Below, in pieces: positions 7,911 to 16,754 of a stretch of 45,678 nucleotides of DNA (the stretch's first letter is position 1; every line of letters starts with the position of its first letter). The stretch spans positions 1-45,678 of the forward strand of contig JAGQYM010000038.1 in assembly GCA_020436085.1 (NCBI GenBank), given 5' to 3'. The DNA comes from Cyclobacteriaceae bacterium. GTDB lineage: Bacteria; Bacteroidota; Bacteroidia; Cytophagales; Cyclobacteriaceae. Position numbers and translations under genes: made by a program. The notes under the pieces were generated by a model. That model had not been told where the DNA came from. It saw only the letters and a list, made by a program, of their open reading frames with translations, and ran no database searches.

Positions 7911-10025
7911 TTAATAAAACAGGTAACGCTTGTCCTCGATGTTAGCGCCTTTCTTCAAAGCCTCAGCGATATCAAGTCCTGACTTATTGTTGATTGCCTG
8001 TAGTTTTTGATTCTTAAAGATCGAATAGTCACCTACTTCAGGTGCGATAGTTTTGGCTTGGCTTTCCAGAATCAAAACGCCATTTTCTCCTGCAAATGGT
8101 TCGGAACGTTTACCGCTTTCCATCGCAAAAGCTTTACCGATTGCAATTGGATCGATACCAACGCCAGGAAGTGAGTTGGTATTCAGTTTAAGGTCGCTGC
8201 TCGAATTTACGGTAGCATCGGAGCCATAAGCGGTTGCTATCTCATCGAGTGTACCAGAGATGGCTTTTAGTTTCTCAATAATTTTAGCTCCTTTCAATTC
8301 ATTTTTTACAAGAGGAGTGATTTCTTCTTTCACATCGTCAAATGGTCTAACGCCCTCTTCCGTTTCGCCAGTCATTACCGCCACTGCATAAGCATCCTGC
8401 ACATCAAATACGTCAGAGACTTTTCCTTCGCTCGCATCGCGGAATAACCATAAAACAATTTGCCTTGCATCGTCCAAAGTATTCACACGGGAGTCACGTG
8501 TTCCTACATCTTGTGCATCGTAGATGGTCAGATTTTCTTCAGCCGCTTGCTTTTTGAATTCGTCCAGATCAGAAACACTGCTCGCGAAAAGATCCGCCTT
8601 TCTGTAAGCTTCGTTTTGTGTCTCGTCACTTGGGGTAATTTCTCTCTCAATTGTTGCAATAGTGTACGATGTATTGTCTTTTACACTTGTCACATTGATG
8701 ATGTGGTAACCAAATTCTGTCTCCACAAGATTGTTAATAAGGCCAGTTGATCGTGCGTTGAACACTGCATTTTCAAATGGCTTCACCATTTGACCAGATG
8801 TGAAATATCCAAGATCACCACCGCGTGATGCAGTTCCATCTGATCCATGCTCACTTGCCATTCCTGCAAAGTCAGCGCCAGCTTTGATTTGGTTGAGTAT
8901 CCCTTGTGCCTTATCTTTTGCTACTTTCTTGGCTGCGTCTGTCGAGTCATCCCAACGAATAAGAATATGACTCGCGCGTGCGTTATAAACAGTGTCCTTG
9001 TTTACAGACACCAGTTTAGCCACTTTGTAACGTCCGGCATCCAACAATGGGCCTACTACCTGACCAGCAGTCATGCTGCTAATTTGATTCTCAAGAAATG
9101 TTGGGAGTTTATCAGGCGTGTACTTAGCAAACGCCTCAGCATTGTCTGAATTGATAGTAGCAAAAATTGAATCCTCTTCCGCAGTTTTAAAGTCAGCAGC
9201 TATCTTTGCAAGTTCATCTTTAATCTCTGCCGAATCAGTTGGCGATGGAATCAAGGGAAACGATACATAGCTCAAACTGCGAGATGCCTCTGCCTTGTAT
9301 TTTGCCTTGTTCTTATTGTAATAATCCCTTAGCTGACTATCAGACGCTGTTACCAGCGAGTCGCTCATAGAGTAATAGGGTACGTACAAATACTTTACTT
9401 CAGCTACATCATTTTGTAGATGATATTCTCTTTCAGATTCCGCCTGTGTGACATAGTTGGTCTTTAGTATCAGGTTCTCAAACTTTAATCTTTCGCGTGA
9501 AGGCACAAGATCTGCTCTGAAGATATTCCACCGAATGCGTTGCTCGGAGTTTACAGGCTGGTCGTCTAATGATTGTAGATATGAGATCAGAGAACTACGG
9601 TCAAAGTTTCCGGCTGAATCGGTAAATGACAGTTTAATATTCTGGTCTACATTCTTTCCTTGAATGATATCCCATTCCTCATCAGTAGTCACTTTTACAC
9701 CTACTTGTTCGTATTGAGGGATAACAGCATAACGTGAAACAATGAGATCCCAGGCCTGCTGGCGCAGAGTTGGCATCTCGCGCTCCCCTGGCTGGCGTCC
9801 GAAGTTTAGGATGTAGTTGTTTTCCCTGGCTTGTACGGCTGCCTGAAACTCTTCAAGAGAGATGGACTTGCCAGCTACTTCTCCCACTACATTGTCACTA
9901 CCTGCAAATACTGAGCGAGGTCCATTTCCAAATAAATCGTTGAGAACAAACGCAGCAATTGCCACCGCCACAAAACCTACCACCCACTTGGTCATTTTGT
10001 TTCTCAATGTTCCGATAAGAGCCAT
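7911..10025 (-). CDS. ppiD: PpiD-type membrane-anchored peptidylprolyl isomerase / periplasmic chaperone
   Basis: Large folding factor (704 residues) for proteins leaving the Sec machinery. The N terminus MALIGTLRNKMTKWVVGFVAVA places one membrane helix near residues 13-30, so the rest faces the periplasm. A SurA-N-like region follows (GEVAGKSISLEEFQAAVQ, with the Q/A-rich pair LRQQAWDLIV). The parvulin domain is in the middle: ARASHILIRWDD, GSDGTASRGGDLGYFTSGQMVKPFE and VETEFGYHIINVTSV. The C-terminal part resembles a second, degenerate PPIase-like domain. It has its own promoter-like site at 10075-10105 and a terminator behind it, so it is probably a single-gene unit despite lying in an envelope cluster. 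Confidence 0.88.
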   Translation of the reverse strand: MALIGTLRNKMTKWVVGFVAVAIAAFVLNDLFGNGPRSVFAGSDNVVGEVAGKSISLEEFQAAVQARENNYILNFGRQPGEREMPTLRQQAWDLIVSRYAVIPQYEQVGVKVTTDEEWDIIQGKNVDQNIKLSFTDSAGNFDRSSLISYLQSLDDQPVNSEQRIRWNIFRADLVPSRERLKFENLILKTNYVTQAESEREYHLQNDVAEVKYLYVPYYSMSDSLVTASDSQLRDYYNKNKAKYKAEASRSLSYVSFPLIPSPTDSAEIKDELAKIAADFKTAEEDSIFATINSDNAEAFAKYTPDKLPTFLENQISSMTAGQVVGPLLDAGRYKVAKLVSVNKDTVYNARASHILIRWDDSTDAAKKVAKDKAQGILNQIKAGADFAGMASEHGSDGTASRGGDLGYFTSGQMVKPFENAVFNARSTGLINNLVETEFGYHIINVTSVKDNTSYTIATIEREITPSDETQNEAYRKADLFASSVSDLDEFKKQAAEENLTIYDAQDVGTRDSRVNTLDDARQIVLWLFRDASEGKVSDVFDVQDAYAVAVMTGETEEGVRPFDDVKEEITPLVKNELKGAKIIEKLKAISGTLDEIATAYGSDATVNSSSDLKLNTNSLPGVGIDPIAIGKAFAMESGKRSEPFAGENGVLILESQAKTIAPEVGDYSIFKNQKLQAINNKSGLDIAEALKKGANIEDKRYLFY

Positions 10026-10074
10026 ACAACTAGATTAATTATAAATGTCTGGTAACTTCAATTTTAAAGAGCCG

Positions 10075-10105
10075 CAAATTTAAGGGCTTATGTGAATTCA
10101 GCAAA
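10075..10105 (-). promoter_or_regulatory. Bacteroidota-type promoter of ppiD
   Basis: On the minus strand TTTG (10105-10102), exactly 19 bases, then TAAATTTG (10082-10075), a full match to the -33/-7 consensus. The predicted transcript would start near 10069, leaving a leader of about 44 bases. Confidence 0.6.
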
Positions 10106-10177
10106 GGCCCAAAAGCAGATTTGGTTAATAAATTTTACTGATTATCAGGCATTTATATAGCCCAATTGCAGGTAGTC

Positions 10178-11461
10178 CTATGCCTCTTCCGAGGCCTTTT
10201 CAAGGATCAATTTCACTACATCAATCCGGTTGTCCTCTGTAGATTGGATAATGAATGTGTAGGGAGGAATGGACACGGCATCTCCTTCTTCGGGGAAGTC
10301 TTCCGTGTAGGAAAGAATCATGCCGCCAAGGGTTTCATAGTCCCCCTCGGGAAGCTGCCAGTCGTAGGAGTCGTTGAGATAGTCAATTTCGTGGCGGGCA
10401 CTTAGTAGGAATGTGCGATCGTCAATCTTTTGCTCTACCAGGTCATCCTCATCATGCTCATCTTCTATCTCGCCAAAGATTTCCTCAATGATATCTTCCA
10501 TGCTCACAATTCCAGATGTGCCTCCAAATTCATCTACCACCACAGCAAGACTTTTCCTTTCCTTGATGAACTGGATCATGAGCTCATTCACCATCATGGC
10601 CTCAGGCACAATAATGATGGAGGTTAGAATTTCACTGATGGCCTTTGGCTTGGTAAAAAGTGCCGAAGAGTGGCAATAGCCAATCACATCATCGATGCTG
10701 TCCTTGTAGATAATGATTTTTGAATGGCCTGTTTCAATGAAGGCTTCCCGCAGCTTGTCGAGGCCTTCGTCAGATGCGATGGCGACAATCTCGGTGCGTG
10801 GAATCATACACTCACGGACTTTGACAGTTTTGAATTCGAGTGCGTTGTGAAATATTTTTTTGTCAAGTTCAATTTCCTCATTTTCATGACTCACTTTCTG
10901 CATATTCTTGAGATAATGATTCATGTCTGTCAATCCGAATGCAGGCTTCTCCTCGGAATACTCAAGTCTCAGCACGTATACGATCACCAGTTTGGAGAGA
11001 TAAACAATCGTAAATGTAATGGGAGAGAGCAGGTAGAACAGTGCCTTGAAGGGAACTGCCAATGCTGCCAGCATCGTATTCGGATTTACCAGAAAAAGGC
11101 TCTTGGGAAGAAACTCAGCGGTGAAAAGAATGATGAGTGTCGACAGGGTAGTTTGAATTAGCATTACATACACATCGCCCTCCAAAGCTTCCGGCAGCAA
11201 TGCAACCAAAGTGGGCTCAATCATCTGCGTAATAAGGATGCCGAAGAGCACCAATGCCAGTGTGTTACCGATAAGTGTAGTGCCAATAAACCAGGATGGT
11301 TTTTTTATGAACTGTGACATTATGCGACCCCACATTACCCCTTGCTTTCCCTGCAGTTCAATCTGAAGTTTGTTTGCAGAAAGAAATGCAATCTCGATCC
11401 CCGAGAAGAAGAAGGAGAAAATCAATGAAAGGAGAATAAAAGGAACCAGTTGCAAATCCAT
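10178..11461 (-). CDS. CNNM/CBS domain protein (HlyC/CorC family, GldE-like)
   Basis: Membrane protein of the CNNM (DUF21) plus CBS-pair family, proposed to act in Mg2+ or other cation transport. N-terminal transmembrane domain with MDLQLVPFILLSLIFSFFFS, SGIEIAFLSANKLQIE and NTLALVLFGILITQMIEP; then a CBS pair around KTVKVRECMIPRTEIVAI and FGGTSGIVSMEDIIEEIFGE; then a C-terminal CorC/HlyC domain (LPEGDYETLGGMILS). The 427 residues are the usual size. The gliding protein GldE of flavobacteria has the same architecture, but its usual partners gldD and mutY are not beside it, so I leave the symbol open. It starts 2 bases after a 52-residue membrane-protein gene. Confidence 0.88.
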   Translation of the reverse strand: MDLQLVPFILLSLIFSFFFSGIEIAFLSANKLQIELQGKQGVMWGRIMSQFIKKPSWFIGTTLIGNTLALVLFGILITQMIEPTLVALLPEALEGDVYVMLIQTTLSTLIILFTAEFLPKSLFLVNPNTMLAALAVPFKALFYLLSPITFTIVYLSKLVIVYVLRLEYSEEKPAFGLTDMNHYLKNMQKVSHENEEIELDKKIFHNALEFKTVKVRECMIPRTEIVAIASDEGLDKLREAFIETGHSKIIIYKDSIDDVIGYCHSSALFTKPKAISEILTSIIIVPEAMMVNELMIQFIKERKSLAVVVDEFGGTSGIVSMEDIIEEIFGEIEDEHDEDDLVEQKIDDRTFLLSARHEIDYLNDSYDWQLPEGDYETLGGMILSYTEDFPEEGDAVSIPPYTFIIQSTEDNRIDVVKLILEKASEEA

Positions 11462-11463
11462 GA

Positions 11464-11622
11464 TCAGGCCGAACGTTTTCTCATCGAATATGCAAAAAAC
11501 AGGATCAAAGAAAGCATGATGGACCAGTAGGCATTACCAAGACCCACAGTCATCACTTCATATGCCCCAATCACAATAAAAACCACTGCTAATGACAGCA
11601 GAAGCACATCAACCAATTTCAT
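11464..11622 (-). CDS. Small two-helix membrane protein (52 residues)
   Basis: ATG at 11620-11622, stop TGA at 11464-11466. The sequence starts MKLVDVLLLSLAVVFIVIGA and has a second hydrophobic segment WSIMLSLILFFAY before a basic end MRKRSA, so both termini probably face the cytoplasm. It sits 42 bases after lptC and 2 bases before the CNNM/CBS gene, all on the same strand, which argues for a real, co-translated gene. I do not recognise a named family. It may be an accessory to the LPS exporter or to the CNNM protein; that is inference from position only. Confidence 0.7.
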   Translation of the reverse strand: MKLVDVLLLSLAVVFIVIGAYEVMTVGLGNAYWSIMLSLILFFAYSMRKRSA

Positions 11623-11664
11623 GGTTTGCAAAGATAAGGATAATGCAGAATTGCTTGGAGGGCC

Positions 11665-12216
11665 TTAGTCGACCATATCAAACTCCCCCTGTGGATTTTT
11701 GATTGTATAGTCAGAAAGATCTTGCGCGGCTTCTAGCCCTGTGCCGTAAATCACCTCGGCCTCCAGCTTTATGGTGACAAATTTTTCCGTGAATATCCTT
11801 TTTGTGTCCTGCTTCCAGAAGAGTTCCTCGGTATTGAGTTGTTCTTTTTTTTCGATGTTGATGATCTCCACATCGCCTCGACCTCTCCATTTATCTTCCT
11901 CACTGAAGTAATATGCGCTGTTGGCTCTAAGAGTTGATGTAATGGCTCCGGTTTCATTGTAGAACTCCAAGTAGATACCTTCAGGGAACTCACGATCTCC
12001 GTTTTCATACTCAAACACTTTTTTCGCCACCATCTTGATCTTAATGAGATCCTTTTCGGTGTAGTACATTTCAACATCTTCAATCTCTGTCAGGGGTCCG
12101 GTATAATCAACCGGTTGGCTTGTTTGCGTTGTATCGCATGCCAGCAGATAAAACGACAGCATCAGGATAATCGAGGCCTGCTTTAAAAACCAGTGTTGTT
12201 GAATGACTTTGTTCAT
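11665..12216 (-). CDS. lptC: LptC, LPS export ABC transporter periplasmic protein
   Basis: Bridges the inner-membrane LptBFG transporter to periplasmic LptA in lipopolysaccharide export. The 183-residue product has an N-terminal hydrophobic segment ending in a lipobox, LSFYLLAC, so it is probably a lipoprotein, unlike the helix-anchored E. coli LptC. The body is an all-beta LptC domain: YYTEKDLIKIKMVAKKVFEY, GIYLEFYNETGAITSTLRAN, WRGRGDVEIINIEKKEQLNT and the end GTGLEAAQDLSDYTIKNPQG, typical of the family. It follows the TPR gene after a hairpin terminator. No other lpt gene is in the window. Confidence 0.88.
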   Translation of the reverse strand: MNKVIQQHWFLKQASIILMLSFYLLACDTTQTSQPVDYTGPLTEIEDVEMYYTEKDLIKIKMVAKKVFEYENGDREFPEGIYLEFYNETGAITSTLRANSAYYFSEEDKWRGRGDVEIINIEKKEQLNTEELFWKQDTKRIFTEKFVTIKLEAEVIYGTGLEAAQDLSDYTIKNPQGEFDMVD

Positions 12217-12225
12217 TACAAAAGC

Positions 12226-12252
12226 AAAAGGCTGGCTTGAGGCCAGCCTTTT
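12226..12252 (-). terminator. Hairpin terminator between the TPR gene and lptC
   Basis: An 11-bp perfect stem (AAAAGGCTGGC at 12226-12236, GCCAGCCTTTT at 12242-12252) with a 5-base loop. On the minus strand it ends in TTTTGCTTTTG, consistent with full or partial termination 17 bases after the TPR gene stop. Confidence 0.65.
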
Positions 12253-12269
12253 GGCAAGGTCTAAGTTTT

Positions 12270-13598
12270 TTAGTCTCTGGTGTCGATCGTTACAGTTTCA
12301 CCAACCCAGCAGCTCACTCTCATCGTGTCGCCTACTTTCCAGTTGAAGAGGAATATCTCTTCCTTTGAAGGAAACTGAGATTTTGCAAGCGCCATTTTTT
12401 GGCTATCACCAGCTCTTGAATACATGTTATACGCAGCGATGTATACAAGGCGATCCTCTGCCATGTTCACACCTTTCTTGCAGTCGTTGAAACTTCCGTA
12501 GTAGAGGTCACCGATTTTTTCCCAGCCTTCTTTGTTACCAAGTTCGGTTGCTTTTCTGAAGTTTTCACGAGCGGCACTTTTACTTCCCTTCTTAACATCC
12601 ACGGTACCGAGGTAAACCAGGATTTCGCTTTTGTCTTGATTAGTACTTGCAAGCTCCAGGGCTTCGGTAAACAGTGATTCAGCTTTTTCAAGATTGTCAT
12701 TACCCATGTATTTGAGGGCAAGGTTTTTCGCCAACCCGAAGTCTTTTTCACTTTTGTGAACTACTTCACCCGCTTCCAGCCACAGTGGATCATCTGTACA
12801 TTTTCCTTGCAACATGAAACCGAATATTTTCTTCGCAAGAGTGACATCGTTTGGATTTTGTTTGAACTTAGGCTCAAGATTATTCTTCACAAATTCGCAA
12901 TCCACCTTCACCATTCCAATCAACAGATCATCAATTACGCCTTTGTATTCCTTGATCTTGGTTGCATTCGCTGTTTTGCCAGCAGCTTCATATTTCTTCT
13001 GCTTCTCGTCAGCGATCTTCATGATGCGGTCATAGCGATCCAAAATTTGCTCGTCACTGAGGTTCTTCAGTAACACATGGTTTGCCTGAACTGCCGTCAT
13101 GTAGGCAACCAGGTTTCCATCGCTCATATCAGTTCCACTGATCTCAGCTACTTTGTCAAAAAGTGTTAGCAGATCTGCTGCCTTTTCTTTTTTGGTCACA
13201 TTGTATTTGTATGCATAGAAAGCTTTGCGGTTGAGTACGTTGGCTTCGTCACCACAATTTTTTACGCGCATATCATACATCAATAGCATGGAGTCAACAT
13301 ACACCTGTTTTTTTGCAGGGTCTTTTTCTTTTTCTGCCAGGTTATCATAAATATCGGCTCCATCGATATACAACTTCACATGCCAGTCTGGTGCATTTTT
13401 CACCATCCAGGTAAAAGCATTGGCTGCTGCCCTGTATTGACCTTGCTTCATCGCATCGCCATACAATGCCACTTTCTCTTCAGCCTTGCTTTTGTCTTCA
13501 GGCCACTTGAACTCACGGCATTGACCAAATGAGTTAAAGCTTGCTGCAAATAGCGCCAACATGAAAGTGCCAGCTACAATTGTTTTCATTGTTTTCAT
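12270..13598 (-). CDS. Secreted tetratricopeptide-repeat protein
   Basis: A 442-residue exported protein with signal peptide MKTMKTIVAGTFMLALFAAS ending near NSFGQ. The body is helical with TPR-like units, for example KSKAEEKVALYGDAMKQGQY near the N terminus and LEKAESLFTEALELASTNQD with KGSKSAARENFRKATELGNK in the second half. The last part (DTMRVSCWVGETV) is beta-like. No catalytic motif is seen. It starts 2 bases after the outer-membrane protein gene, so the two are surely co-transcribed; a scaffold role for that barrel or for LPS transport is a guess from position. Neighbouring envelope genes support a periplasmic location. Confidence 0.8.
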   Translation of the reverse strand: MKTMKTIVAGTFMLALFAASFNSFGQCREFKWPEDKSKAEEKVALYGDAMKQGQYRAAANAFTWMVKNAPDWHVKLYIDGADIYDNLAEKEKDPAKKQVYVDSMLLMYDMRVKNCGDEANVLNRKAFYAYKYNVTKKEKAADLLTLFDKVAEISGTDMSDGNLVAYMTAVQANHVLLKNLSDEQILDRYDRIMKIADEKQKKYEAAGKTANATKIKEYKGVIDDLLIGMVKVDCEFVKNNLEPKFKQNPNDVTLAKKIFGFMLQGKCTDDPLWLEAGEVVHKSEKDFGLAKNLALKYMGNDNLEKAESLFTEALELASTNQDKSEILVYLGTVDVKKGSKSAARENFRKATELGNKEGWEKIGDLYYGSFNDCKKGVNMAEDRLVYIAAYNMYSRAGDSQKMALAKSQFPSKEEIFLFNWKVGDTMRVSCWVGETVTIDTRD

Positions 13599-13600
13599 TT

Positions 13601-14878
13601 CTAGTCGAATCTTCTTTTAATAAACCACTGGTCGTTGAAAGTAACGCCAAAATATAACTTAATGTAATTTTCTTCAACAGTGTTTGTCTGCAAGTCGCCT
13701 CGCTTACCAACCTTCAATGCCAAATCAACACTTGAAATTCGGCTCACAGGTAGAGATAACCCAAAATTAATGCCAAAATCTCTCAACTTATTGCCATTTA
13801 TTAAATAAGGTGCCTCGCTGAGGCTTACGCCTGTTCGGTAGGTTACTCTTTTGAGATAATTTGATACTGATCCCGCATCAGGGGTTATTTTTCCTCCCAC
13901 TGCAAACTCGTATCCAGATGTGCCTGCGCCTGTGGCTCCGTTGAAATCTTTGTATTGTGAATAATCGAGATAGGTAAAATCAACACCGACCAGCCACTGA
14001 AGCTTTTTGCCAATTGAAATTCCGCCTGAAATAGCTTGTGGAATAGTAGTGGTACCAGGTATGTTGTTGATCAGCGTTGTAGAGTCAGTGATTCCTGCAG
14101 CATTCCTTCGCTCTATTCTTTCATAAAACTTTGTACGGATGTCCGCCTTGAAATCATATACAAGACCAACATTGATCTGCATGTCTTTCTTCCTGAACAA
14201 AGAATCTTTGTGAAATGATATTCCACCGGAAAAACCAAATCCCGTAAATGACTGACGATCGTAAATATTCGTTGAGTAAGGAATTAGTTGAGAGGTCTCG
14301 TTGAGATTGGTCAAATACTCATTTACTATCGCGCTGAAGTAATAAGTGGACTTGAGCCCAACAGAAATATTCGGATGAAGAGAGACGCCATTTGACCAAT
14401 ACAATTGATTGATTCCGCCTGTTCCAGTCTCAACCACATCTAGTGTGTTAGTGCTATTTTCGATTGGTGAAGAGTAATTCAATCTGTAGTTGACAGAGCT
14501 GTAGGGCATTAGGCCAAGGCCCATCGCCCATTTACCGCGTTTTGCCGGGAAGCCAAGAGCGAGATAGTTCAGGTTGCCGCTCCCAGTTTTTTCGGATGCA
14601 CTTGCGCCTTTGATCGTGCGTTGCTCACCAATAAATCCTGCTTGAAAAACCGTTACCCTGTTGAACACCAAAAGAGCTGGGTTCTTATTGTTGAGATGTA
14701 AATAATCGTAGTTGCTGATGCCAACGCCTGCCATACCCTGGTTATGAACCAAAGCATTGCCGTAAGGCTCCCCTAATCCGAACGATGAAAAGGGAGATTT
14801 TGCAGCCTGGCCTTTTGATTCAAAACAAAAAAATAGGGCCAATAGGGCGCAACAAAGAGAATACTTATAAGCTGACAT
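13601..14878 (-). CDS. Outer-membrane beta-barrel protein (FadL/PorV-like transport fold)
   Basis: A 425-residue protein with signal peptide MSAYKYSLCCALLALFFCFE and a mature start near SKGQAAKSPFSSFGLGEP. The rest alternates polar and hydrophobic residues typical of barrel strands (WAMGLGLMPYSSVNYRLNY, FTGFGFSGGISFHKD, VSLSEAPYLING) and ends with an aromatic-rich strand YIKLYFGVTFNDQWFIKRRF, suited to Bam recognition. The start SSFGLGEPYGNALVHNQGMAG is typical of Bacteroidota FadL-like barrels. The ligand is unknown. It overlaps coaX by 14 bases and is followed 2 bases later by the TPR gene. Confidence 0.8.
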   Translation of the reverse strand: MSAYKYSLCCALLALFFCFESKGQAAKSPFSSFGLGEPYGNALVHNQGMAGVGISNYDYLHLNNKNPALLVFNRVTVFQAGFIGEQRTIKGASASEKTGSGNLNYLALGFPAKRGKWAMGLGLMPYSSVNYRLNYSSPIENSTNTLDVVETGTGGINQLYWSNGVSLHPNISVGLKSTYYFSAIVNEYLTNLNETSQLIPYSTNIYDRQSFTGFGFSGGISFHKDSLFRKKDMQINVGLVYDFKADIRTKFYERIERRNAAGITDSTTLINNIPGTTTIPQAISGGISIGKKLQWLVGVDFTYLDYSQYKDFNGATGAGTSGYEFAVGGKITPDAGSVSNYLKRVTYRTGVSLSEAPYLINGNKLRDFGINFGLSLPVSRISSVDLALKVGKRGDLQTNTVEENYIKLYFGVTFNDQWFIKRRFD

Positions 14879-15584
14879 TATGCACCAAAATCCTGTTCAA
14901 TCCGCACAAGACGAGATTGGGGGCTACAAATATGGGTTGTTTCAATTGGTTTTCAAAAAAGTGCGCATCGCCACCACACAAAATCACCTCCAATGTGGGG
15001 TATTTTTTTTTATACTTTTCGATAGTTCCATTCACCTCTGCTGCTATCCCATTCATTACACCACTGAGCATACTATCTTCAGTAGATTGACCCGTCAGAG
15101 CGGGATCTTTTTTTGGTTGAATTAACGGGAGTCTGGCAGTAAAAGTATGCATGGCCTTGAATCGCATTGATACTCCTGGTGAAATCGCTCCACCGAAATA
15201 ATTGGCATTTGCATCAATGAATTCATAATTGATGCAGCTACCCATATCAATCACAAGGCAATCTTTTTGAGGAAACATATCAAGTGCTCCACATGCTGCT
15301 GCGATGCGATCAACACCCAGTGTATGTGGAGTTTTATAATGTATGGCGATGGGAAAAGACAAAGATTGGTCCATGACCAATTTTTTGCCGTTGCATGGAA
15401 TTTTTTTCAAAACTTCCAGTGCATCAATTGTGACAGAACTCATGATCACATTGTCGATCTGCTGAGTATTGACCCAATCAAAAAACATGGTCTCAACTTC
15501 GAAGGAATGAGTTGCGTTTAAATTGTTAGCTTCAAACAGGCCAATTTTGATGCGTGAATTGCCATAGTCAACGGTGAGATTCAT
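14865..15584 (-). CDS. coaX: Type III pantothenate kinase CoaX
   Basis: ASKHA-fold kinase that phosphorylates pantothenate, the first step of CoA synthesis, without feedback by CoA. Motifs: VDYGNSRIKIGLFE at the N terminus (phosphate 1 loop), TPHTLGVDRIAAACGALDMF (substrate region with the catalytic Asp), LVIDMGSCINYEFID (phosphate 2) and YFGGAISPGVSMRFKAMH. The 239 residues fit the family, which is slightly shorter in Bacteroidota. It heads the outer-membrane protein, TPR and probably lptC unit, and is divergent from anmK with 48 bases between. Confidence 0.93.
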   Translation of the reverse strand: MNLTVDYGNSRIKIGLFEANNLNATHSFEVETMFFDWVNTQQIDNVIMSSVTIDALEVLKKIPCNGKKLVMDQSLSFPIAIHYKTPHTLGVDRIAAACGALDMFPQKDCLVIDMGSCINYEFIDANANYFGGAISPGVSMRFKAMHTFTARLPLIQPKKDPALTGQSTEDSMLSGVMNGIAAEVNGTIEKYKKKYPTLEVILCGGDAHFFENQLKQPIFVAPNLVLCGLNRILVHNVSL

Positions 15585-15625
15585 CTGATTTTGGGCAATT
15601 GATTACTTTCGTTTTGAAGGAGTGC

Positions 15626-15656
15626 CAAAAGTATGAAAACACCAATTAAGTATAAA
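15626..15656 (-). promoter_or_regulatory. Possible promoter of coaX
   Basis: On the minus strand TACTTTTG (15633-15626) matches the -7 consensus 42 bases before the coaX ATG. Nineteen bases further is TTTA instead of TTTG, so the -33 box is imperfect. The site overlaps the first codons of anmK. Confidence 0.4.
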
Positions 15657-16709
15657 GTATTGGGAGTGATGTCAGGAACGTCACTTGACGGACTGGATAT
15701 TGCATTTTGTGAGTTTGAAAAGGGTAGAAAAGGCTGGAGTTTCAAGTCAGAAATTGGTGAAACAATAAAGTATAGCAAACAGTGGGTTAACAAGCTCTCG
15801 ACAGCGCCATTTGCTTCTGCTGAAGAATTTGAAAAACTGCACTACGAATTCGGGGAATATGTGGGAAATGCTTGCAAACGATTTTCCAAGAAACACAACC
15901 TCGGATCCGTTGATTTTATCTCATCTCATGGGCACACCATTTTTCATCAGCCTGAACGCAGATTTACATTTCAACTGGGGAGCGGTGTGGCCATCCATCA
16001 CACATCAGGGCTACCAGTGATTTGTGATTTCAGAAGTGAAGATGTGTTAAAAGGAGGGGAAGGGGCACCGCTGGTGCCGGTGGGTGATCATCACCTGTTT
16101 GCAACATATGATGTATGTCTGAATATTGGTGGCATCGCCAATCTTTCGATGATAACTGGTGGAAAAAGAGTGGCCTTTGACATTTGCTTTGCCAACATGG
16201 GACTGAATCATTTGACAGCAAAAATAGGCAAGCAGTATGATAGAGGAGGTGCGATCGCTTCGAAGGGCAAAGTCTCGGATCGTTTGAAAAAGAAATTAGA
16301 TGGGGTTAATAAAAAATGGCATCGTGGTAGACCGTCACTTGGTCGTGAAGGATTTGAAAAATTTATTCAATCTCTCCTTGATGATGAGTTGGTAGCGATT
16401 GAAGATCGTGTGCACACATTCACTGCGTCAATAGCGGATGAAATAGTCACATGTGTCCCCCAAAAAAAGAAAATAAAACTTCTGGCAACGGGTGGGGGTG
16501 CCTTCAACAAATTTTTGATTTCGCAACTTCAGAAAAGGTTGGACGGCTTTGCGGAGGTAATTATACCTTCTGATCATATCGTCAGTTACAAAGAGGCCAT
16601 TGTCTTCGCTTTTCTTGGCGTATTGAAAAGGCGAAACGAACCCAACGTGTCGAAGAGTGTAACTGGAGCATCATCGGATTCGAGCTCGGGCGTGATGATT
16701 GGCTTCTGA
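15633..16709 (+). CDS. anmK: Anhydro-N-acetylmuramic acid kinase
   Basis: Cytoplasmic ASKHA kinase of peptidoglycan recycling: hydrolyses and phosphorylates 1,6-anhydro-MurNAc to MurNAc-6-phosphate. Motifs: VLGVMSGTSLDGLDIAFCEF (ATP phosphate loop), ISSHGHTIFHQP, VICDFRSEDVLKGGEGAPLV, CLNIGGIANLSMI and FDICFANMGLNHL (substrate Asp region), LLATGGGAFN. The 358 residues match the short Bacteroidota form. The ATG at 15633 lies 48 bases from the divergent coaX start. The next gene follows after 45 bases. Confidence 0.95.
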   Translation: MKTPIKYKVLGVMSGTSLDGLDIAFCEFEKGRKGWSFKSEIGETIKYSKQWVNKLSTAPFASAEEFEKLHYEFGEYVGNACKRFSKKHNLGSVDFISSHGHTIFHQPERRFTFQLGSGVAIHHTSGLPVICDFRSEDVLKGGEGAPLVPVGDHHLFATYDVCLNIGGIANLSMITGGKRVAFDICFANMGLNHLTAKIGKQYDRGGAIASKGKVSDRLKKKLDGVNKKWHRGRPSLGREGFEKFIQSLLDDELVAIEDRVHTFTASIADEIVTCVPQKKKIKLLATGGGAFNKFLISQLQKRLDGFAEVIIPSDHIVSYKEAIVFAFLGVLKRRNEPNVSKSVTGASSDSSSGVMIGF

Positions 16710-16754
16710 GTCTTTCATATCTTCCTTATTTTGCCGCCAACTTGACTTACCAGC

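Noticed and set aside
10182-10195. GCCTC/GAGGC hairpin at the end of the CNNM/CBS gene
   Set aside because: Only 5 bp, inside the last codons and without a U-run; not called as a terminator.
10178-11461. Naming the CNNM/CBS gene gldE
   Set aside because: The architecture fits, but no gldD or other gld gene is adjacent and the HlyC/CorC family has several paralogues, so the symbol is not secure.
12467-12751. Second minus-strand frame inside the TPR gene
   Set aside because: Basic, low-complexity translation in another frame of a clearly coding region.
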